Assembly (NCBI GenBank): GCA_011772275.1
Contig: WVZU01000227.1
Location: 18,201 to 46,513, forward strand
DNA: 28,313 bases
Direction: 5' to 3'
Source: Planctomycetales bacterium
Lineage (GTDB): Bacteria; Planctomycetota; Planctomycetia; Pirellulales; UBA7805
Numbering within the stretch: position 1 is the stretch's first letter; each line of letters begins with the position of its first letter. Below are positions 23,279-28,313 of the stretch, piece by piece. Made by a program: the position numbers and the translations under genes. Below the pieces are notes generated by a model that had not been told where the DNA came from, did not search any database, and saw only the letters and a program-made list of their open reading frames with translations.

Positions 23279-25636
23279 CTAACGAATTTCCGCGGGGGAC
23301 CCGAATTTCTCTTTCACCAATCGGCCGAGTTGCTGCAGGGCCCCGCGGCCGGACTTTCCGTCCTGCCCGGCGACCGGCCCTTTGGCCTGACCAGGTTGGA
23401 CGGGGGAACCTGGCACGGCGTTAGCTTGCTGATCTGGGAGGGGACTGCGGGGGGCCCCCAGCGAATCGGCCTGGCTGCGAAATTCTTCTGGAGCGACCCA
23501 ATAGACCTGGCGTCCTTCATTGGCATTTTTGCCGGACTTGCGCGTATTGGCCAACAGGCGGTGATGCACCATTTTCGCCTGGTCCGCCCTTTTTCTGTCC
23601 CCCTTCATCTCGTACACCCGTGCCAGGTTGTGCCAGGTTTCCGGCTGGGAAGACAGTTTGGCCGCGTGGCTTAGCACATCCCCCGCACCATCCAGCTGAC
23701 CATAATGGGCCAGCAGCACCCCCAGCTCGTTGGCCGCCGCATAATTTTTCTGATCCACCAGCAGGGCCGCCTGGTGCAGGGCAATCGCCCGGGGACCACG
23801 GATTGGCTTGTCCAGGGGGCGGCCTTGTCGTGGGGACGTCTCCAGCCGTGCCAGGCCATACAGCGCGCGCGAAGCCACCGGCTGCTGTTGGCTGGCAAAA
23901 ATCAATTGTTCTTTGCCATATTGCAGATAACTTTGCATCGCCATCACGGGCGTGAGATGTTGGAAATCCAAGATCTTTTTCAGGGCCTGCGTCTGATGCG
24001 TGGCGATCAGCCTTTTTAAATCCACATCCGTCGAGAGCCGATTGTGCCCTGTCTGAAAGTCTTCGGCTTCGCGCAAGGCCACCAGACCCGCCTGCAGGGC
24101 TGTGGTGTATTGATGATTGCCGCTGGTATGGTCCAGCGCCTGGCTGACGCGGTTCAATACCACAATGAATTCCTGACGAGCCGAATGGGTGGCACCCCGG
24201 CACGCCAGATCATTGCCATAGCGGATGTGTTCGCCGCAGATGTGGCCGAGCAGTTGAAAGCGCTGCTGGGCTACCTGGGAAACATGAGGCGGCTGGCGGG
24301 GGGGTGGCTGCTGGGGGAGGACCCTCGCGGTGGCCGGCTGTTTGTCCCAATCCTGGGCAGGCGCTTTGGCCACAGACTGGTCGACCTGCTGGCGCCGATC
24401 GGCTGACTGCTCAGGCCGGGACTGGAATGATTTGGCTGGGGAATTCGCTAATCGGGCCACCTGTGGGCGAGCAAGCTGTCTGAGCGGAGCACGCGCGGTT
24501 GGCGGCGGCGCGGGTTTGGCAACAGCGGACGGGGGGGTGACGGCCAATGACGTCGAACGCTTTTGTCGCAGCAGCAGGCGTTGCTGGGGTAGCTTCGGAT
24601 TGGCCAGGGTGGGGTGTCCGTGCACAGGAACGGCCTTTTTCGCAAGCAGCTTGTCGAACGGAACATCGGTCGGCGGTACAACCTGCCTGGAAGGAGGTGC
24701 AGAAGGAGGACTTTCGGGGACCCTCTTGATGGAGACCAAGCGGGAATCATCGGGACGCGGCGCGGTGGTGCTGACCGGGGGCGGGGAATGGGGATCGGCG
24801 GCCTTCAACGGTCGCTTGGCCAGATTGCTCTGAGGTTGGCCCGACGGTGCCTGCGACTTGGTCGGCTTGACAACCTGTGGGGGTGACAGCAATCGGTCAG
24901 CTGTCTGGGGTGACTTGTCCAGGGACGGCTCAGCAGCCTTCAACGGTCGCTTGGCCAGAATGCTCGGAGGTTGGCCCGACGCTGCCTGCGGCTTGGTCGG
25001 CTTGACAACCTGCGGGGGTGACAGCAACCGGTCAGCTGTCTGGGGTGACTTGTCCAGGACAAGTTCGGCGGCGGGTGCGAGGTGCCAAGTTGCTCGCGGG
25101 GATCGATCTGCTGACGTAATCGGCTGCTGTTGTGCGGACGGTTGGGGCCCTGGTTTTTGAGCGACTGGCACTGAGGCGATCGGGCCGGAGGAGGACGGCA
25201 AGCCGGGTGACTTGAGGGATAATTTCGAACCGCTGTCGTGTGGTTTGCGTAAATTCTGGGAGGGCTGCAGCGCGATACGAGTCCGCTTAGCAGCTGGGGC
25301 GACCGTGGCAACCGCACCGCGTGGCTCGGCCCGCGACCCCTGGGGCTCCTGACCGGGGACGGTCACCAATTTGTCCGCCAGCGGCGAGATGGGCATGACC
25401 CGCAGGACCGGATCAAGCCGCTCAGCAGACATTTCGGCCCTGGCCGCCCTCAGTTTCAACATGGGCTGGTTGAAGAGTGGCTCGCCACCAGGCATCACAA
25501 TGGCGGAAGACGACGTCCCAGGATGGGCCGACGAACCTGGAGCGTCCGTCTTGGCAGAGGCAGCCGACAGCGCACCGATGGCAACGATGCCGAGGGTCGC
25601 CCCGAGCAGCATATAACGATCAATCACTTTGCCCAT
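23279..25636 (-). CDS. Exported Pro/Ala/Gln-rich protein with C-terminal TPR-like helical domain
   Basis: A 785-residue protein, anchored or exported through a single N-terminal hydrophobic segment (YMLLGATLGIVAIGALSAASA). Residues ~50-450 are low-complexity Pro/Ala/Ser/Lys/Gln and include a tandem 45-residue duplication. The C-terminal ~330 residues are ordered and helical, beginning near QRFQLLGHICGEHIRYGN. They contain TPR-like helix pairs (AIALHQAALLVDQKNYAAA, ELGVLLAHYGQLDGAGDVL, ETWHNLARVYEMKGDRKRA). It is probably a periplasmic scaffold partner of the adjacent export protein (33-base spacing). ATG 25636 is chosen as the closest start upstream of the hydrophobic segment, though its Shine-Dalgarno is poor and ATG 25612 is possible. 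TATAAC on the minus strand (25712-25707) is a candidate -10. The function is inferred from context. Confidence 0.85.
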   Translation of the reverse strand: MGKVIDRYMLLGATLGIVAIGALSAASAKTDAPGSSAHPGTSSSAIVMPGGEPLFNQPMLKLRAARAEMSAERLDPVLRVMPISPLADKLVTVPGQEPQGSRAEPRGAVATVAPAAKRTRIALQPSQNLRKPHDSGSKLSLKSPGLPSSSGPIASVPVAQKPGPQPSAQQQPITSADRSPRATWHLAPAAELVLDKSPQTADRLLSPPQVVKPTKPQAASGQPPSILAKRPLKAAEPSLDKSPQTADRLLSPPQVVKPTKSQAPSGQPQSNLAKRPLKAADPHSPPPVSTTAPRPDDSRLVSIKRVPESPPSAPPSRQVVPPTDVPFDKLLAKKAVPVHGHPTLANPKLPQQRLLLRQKRSTSLAVTPPSAVAKPAPPPTARAPLRQLARPQVARLANSPAKSFQSRPEQSADRRQQVDQSVAKAPAQDWDKQPATARVLPQQPPPRQPPHVSQVAQQRFQLLGHICGEHIRYGNDLACRGATHSARQEFIVVLNRVSQALDHTSGNHQYTTALQAGLVALREAEDFQTGHNRLSTDVDLKRLIATHQTQALKKILDFQHLTPVMAMQSYLQYGKEQLIFASQQQPVASRALYGLARLETSPRQGRPLDKPIRGPRAIALHQAALLVDQKNYAAANELGVLLAHYGQLDGAGDVLSHAAKLSSQPETWHNLARVYEMKGDRKRADQAKMVHHRLLANTRKSGKNANEGRQVYWVAPEEFRSQADSLGAPRSPLPDQQANAVPGSPVQPGQAKGPVAGQDGKSGRGALQQLGRLVKEKFGSPAEIR
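24801..25058 (-). repeat. 135-bp tandem duplication inside the TPR-like protein gene
   Basis: Units begin at 24801 and 24936; the period of 135 bases equals 45 codons, so the frame is kept. Each unit encodes SLDKSPQTADRLLSPPQVVK and continues with PTK, SGQP and LAKRPLKAA segments. Only scattered substitutions separate the copies, indicating recent duplication. Confidence 0.92.
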
Positions 25637-26863
25637 GAGTAATCGCAGGTGTGTCAAACGCGTCACAACGGATGTTGTCTCTATCCGCACTACACGACCT
25701 GAGCGTGTTATATTGATTCTGATAGAGCTTCCTTCGGACAGGCCGGGAGATATCGCTTCGCAAAAGCGGTTACATTGTCCGTTTCTAACAAATCCCCGGA
25801 CAAATTATTGGCACAGCCGTTAAGCGTTAAATAATCGTTAAAAATTGACTACCTTAAGGCCGCCCAGACGGCTTTCAGCTTTGGAGCTCAGGTCAGCCGG
25901 AGGGACCAGCTGCTGGCCGTGTTTGCTCCGCTGGCTCGCCCTGCCCGCGGGCAATTTTTCCTGTTTGGCCCCCAGTGGTCGCCCAGGGGAGTCACGCCTG
26001 ATTATTCGGGAAAGAGGCGGCTCCTGCCCTTGATGATGTGCCGCGTCTGCGACGGGCAGGAGGGGCTGTCGGGCAGGGGCAGCCGGAGCGAATTGGTCGT
26101 TTTGACGCGCCCCTGGGGTTTCCGGCTGCCGCTTACTGCCGTGTTATCATGCGTGCAGTGCTGGCAGTTGGAATCGCGTGAGAACTTTTCGCAAGGGCGT
26201 TCGCCAGACGAATCGAAGCCTTAGAGGTGCTGGCCGCAAACGACAAGATTTCAGCACCAGCGGAGTCCACGGTGCTATCGATCGATACGCTGGCTTCCTC
26301 GCCTCACTTGGCTGTTGTCCTTCGCCTGGCGATTTTGACGCGTCCATCGGTGGCCGGTTTTAAGCGCCTCCTGACATTCGGGACGGCCTTCGATTCACTG
26401 CCTCACAGCTTGCTCTGTCTCAGAAAAAACTCGTGCAACTCCTCCGTGTTCGCTGGATGAAGATACGTGCGGTCTGGAAACGCATCCCTAAGTAAGCTGA
26501 TTTGCCGACCAAAATTTCGCATCGCGACTGACGCCCCTGGCGTACCCAGCGGGGAAATAAGTGTTCACCGACGGATTTTAAAACAGTGGCCATCCATGGC
26601 CGGTTTGACGACTGCCGTCCGCTCTGGCACGATCGGGCACGTTGGGAGCGCCGCCCCACGATACCGTTGCTGGAGAAAGATGTGGCGAATCCTGGAGAAA
26701 GATGCGGCGGAAACCCATCGGATTGAGCATGTCTGGTGGCACCTGCGCGATCCTCAGCGATCACAGGGCCACCGTCTTGGCCACTCGGCGCCAAACGCCC
26801 CTTTTTGACAATCGGCTGGAGACTCTCGGGCTGTCTCGCCACCTCCACCACGGTCCCTCATCC
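25637..26863. other. 1.2-kb region without a recognisable gene
   Basis: This lies between the TPR-like protein and the first GNAT gene, both minus strand. Open frames of up to ~140 codons exist on both strands, but none shows a domain, a good ribosome binding site or plausible composition. The 25.69-25.86 kb part is AT-rich and probably carries the promoter of the TPR-like/export operon. An imperfect repeat, CTGGAGAAAGATG-YGGCG, occurs twice near 26.67-26.71 kb. The rest may be decayed coding sequence or long intergenic DNA. Confidence 0.5.
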
Positions 26864-27601
26864 TTACCGCGCCTCCATCCTGACCGGCATCCCTGAAAAC
26901 TCTGCTTTTTGCAGCGCGCTGATGATGGGTGTCGCCTCGGGCAGGTCGGCCAGAGTCCGGATGCTGGTCTGCCAAGGCCCATCCATCCAGCGCGAATGCG
27001 TGACTTCGGCAACTCTGCGAAATCCCAGCGGTTCCCAATTACGAATCGCGTAGCGGTTGTCGGGAATGATCAACACCACGGGGATCGTACCCGCCGGGAT
27101 CAGCGTCAAGCGTGCTTCGTTGAGCTTCCGGGCCAGCCGTTTTCCACGAAACTTGGGGAAGACAAACAGATTCTTTGCCACGGCGTACCCTGGTGGGATC
27201 ATCAAGCGACCCGCATACCCAAACCTGTATTCGCCCCCGCGCTGCACCCACGCGTATCCGGCCAGGCAGCCATCCACTTCGGCACAGATCCCCGCGGACC
27301 CCTCCGCCAGAAAACCGGAAAGCAACCGCGCCGTCTCGGCACTCAACTCACCAGCCTCGACCGCACGGGTCACCCGTCCGTTGGTAAGCGACACGATACC
27401 GGGATGCTGAAATGCATACCCAGAAAAATCTGGCATGACAAACACGAGCTTGGTCTGAGAACCATACGCGCGTCGCACCAATACCCGCAGCAACTGCTTT
27501 CCACTGGCCAGCGCCCCATACTGCCGAACGCGGTTATGCAGACGGCGACAGCTGCCGCCAGCGGTCACGGCAATCGTTTTGGCTAACACGGCGTTTCTCA
27601 C
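26864..27601 (-). CDS. GNAT-family N-acetyltransferase
   Basis: A 245-residue protein with a GNAT fold in its C-terminal two thirds. A core beta strand is AGYAWVQRGGEYRFGYAG; the acetyl-CoA pyrophosphate loop region is AKNLFVFPKFRGKRLARKL (RGKRLA matching the R/QxxGxG/A pattern loosely); then comes VVLIIPDNRYAIRNWEPLGF, the typical N-x-x-x-x-x-x-x-x-x-GF ending of motif B. It is expected to transfer an acyl group from acyl-CoA to an amine. The N-terminal ~50 residues are basic and less conserved. GTG 27601 overlaps the upstream stop by GTGA, the usual coupled arrangement, so the protein likely works with the BioF2-like neighbour. In planctomycete surface-polysaccharide loci such enzymes often modify amino sugars; here that is inference. 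Confidence 0.83.
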   Translation of the reverse strand: MRNAVLAKTIAVTAGGSCRRLHNRVRQYGALASGKQLLRVLVRRAYGSQTKLVFVMPDFSGYAFQHPGIVSLTNGRVTRAVEAGELSAETARLLSGFLAEGSAGICAEVDGCLAGYAWVQRGGEYRFGYAGRLMIPPGYAVAKNLFVFPKFRGKRLARKLNEARLTLIPAGTIPVVLIIPDNRYAIRNWEPLGFRRVAEVTHSRWMDGPWQTSIRTLADLPEATPIISALQKAEFSGMPVRMEAR

Positions 27602-28313
27602 TTGAAGATCGGGCGTACGTATCTCTGGTAGTACGGTTTGACTCGATCTCGCCAGACCAACTGATATTCCCGAAACATGGCCGAGGGCAATGAGCGGTCG
27701 CCCATCACGAAGAGATAATTGTGGCGCATCTCATGCTGGGGAGAGAAGCCCAGCTTGTAATTGTAGACGCCAGCCATGTGGTCATACTTCGTGAATCCCT
27801 CCTCAATCAACTGCCGTATCACGTAAGCAACACACACCAGTCCCGGAGAGTACCGCTGCCAAGCGGGATCGTAGTTAGTATTCCAGTCGTAGTATGTGCG
27901 GCCCTGAATAACCCCAATACGATAAGCGATCATCGTCTCACCGGCCCGCAGGACAAAAAGCATCATTTGGCCTCTGGAAAAAAGCTGGGAATGGGTCTCT
28001 TTGACGCACTCCATGTAGGCATCCGAACGTTGGGGACGATCTTTCCTGCCACGGACATCGATCATTTCACGAATTTTGTCGAACCATTGAAGGTAGCCCT
28101 CTCGATCTCGGATGACCTCTAAAGTCACGTCATGTTCCGTCTCCAGCGTGCGGATCTTCTTCCGCATCATCTTGCGGCGATGCTGGCTGAGATGACCGAG
28201 GTAGTCATCCCAACTAGGGGCGCGGATATCGGCCACAATGTTGCCAACCAGCCTTTTTGACGCACATTTTTTTCGCGCCAAAAAGGCATAAAGGGCCGAA
28301 TGGTCGTTGACCG
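27598..28313 (-). CDS. BioF2/CelD-like GNAT acyltransferase (Acetyltransf_6), N-terminus outside window
   Basis: The C-terminal 238 residues of a protein whose frame is open through the window edge; TTG 28281 is merely internal. The visible part is the FemAB/BioF2-type GNAT domain: HRRKMMRKKIRTLETEHDVT opens it, MIAYRIGVIQGRTYYDWNTNY forms the central strands, RYSPGLVCVAYVIRQLIEEG is the long helix, and YDHMAGVYNYKLGF matches the family's D-x-x-x-G-x-x-x-YK closing motif. CelD-type members are linked to cellulose and exopolysaccharide synthesis, probably acylating sugars or peptides. It is directly upstream of, and overlaps by 4 bases, the second GNAT gene. With the export protein and TPR-like protein downstream on the same strand, it supports a surface-polysaccharide locus. 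Confidence 0.88.
   Translation of the reverse strand, partial: VNDHSALYAFLARKKCASKRLVGNIVADIRAPSWDDYLGHLSQHRRKMMRKKIRTLETEHDVTLEVIRDREGYLQWFDKIREMIDVRGRKDRPQRSDAYMECVKETHSQLFSRGQMMLFVLRAGETMIAYRIGVIQGRTYYDWNTNYDPAWQRYSPGLVCVAYVIRQLIEEGFTKYDHMAGVYNYKLGFSPQHEMRHNYLFVMGDRSLPSAMFREYQLVWRDRVKPYYQRYVRPIFK

Noticed and set aside
26140..26183. Possible plus-strand small gene near 26151
   Set aside because: The frame ends after about ten codons and no aligned promoter or Shine-Dalgarno precedes it.
26420..26851. 143-codon minus-strand frame in the 1.2-kb gap
   Set aside because: No domain, no ribosome binding site, and Ser/Arg-rich composition typical of random GC-rich DNA; kept as part of the gap description.

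Overview
The window looks like chromosomal DNA of a planctomycete (Pirellula/Rhodopirellula type). The evidence is high GC, an exported heme peroxidase with the N-terminal EPLEPRLLLAG motif typical of planctomycete exported proteins, a large type I polyketide/lipid synthase with accessory lipid-type enzymes, and a Wza-like export protein paired with a large low-complexity protein. No rRNA, tRNA, CRISPR array or insertion sequence was recognised. Both ends cut through genes, and the left end is a run of 27 G.

Region 1 (1-15.6 kb) reads as a polyketide/secondary-lipid biosynthesis locus. On the minus strand, in transcription order, it holds an FAD-dependent oxidoreductase, an acyl/aryl-AMP ligase and a metallo-beta-lactamase-fold hydrolase (tightly packed or overlapping), then a 12-TM RND/MMPL exporter. 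Further on lie a flavin monooxygenase of the acyl-CoA dehydrogenase fold, a thioester reductase fused to an SCP2-like lipid-binding domain, and a KS / degenerate-KS (CLF-like) / AT synthase that runs off the window. One plus-strand gene, an enoyl-CoA hydratase/isomerase, is divergent from the monooxygenase and convergent with the exporter. A plausible logic is ligase activation of an acid, extension by the synthase, reductive release by the thioester reductase, oxidative tailoring and export. The product is not known.

Region 2 (15.6-18.9 kb) holds a minus-strand intrinsic terminator, a small acidic orphan protein with an elaborate leader (possible promoter, 11-bp inverted repeat, duplicated Shine-Dalgarno segment), a 21-bp perfect inverted repeat between convergent genes, and an HHxxxDG acyltransferase (condensation / WS-DGAT-like) that may belong to the same pathway.

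Region 3 (18.9-21.4 kb) is a large secreted animal-type heme peroxidase, divergent from the acyltransferase. Region 4 (21.5-28.3 kb, all minus strand) looks like surface-polysaccharide functions: two GNAT-fold acyltransferases (one BioF2/CelD-like) with a 4-base overlap, a 1.2-kb stretch with no recognisable gene, a 785-residue Pro/Ala/Gln-rich protein with an internal 45-residue duplication, a Poly_export/SLBB protein, and a 70-residue secreted Cys/His-rich peptide.
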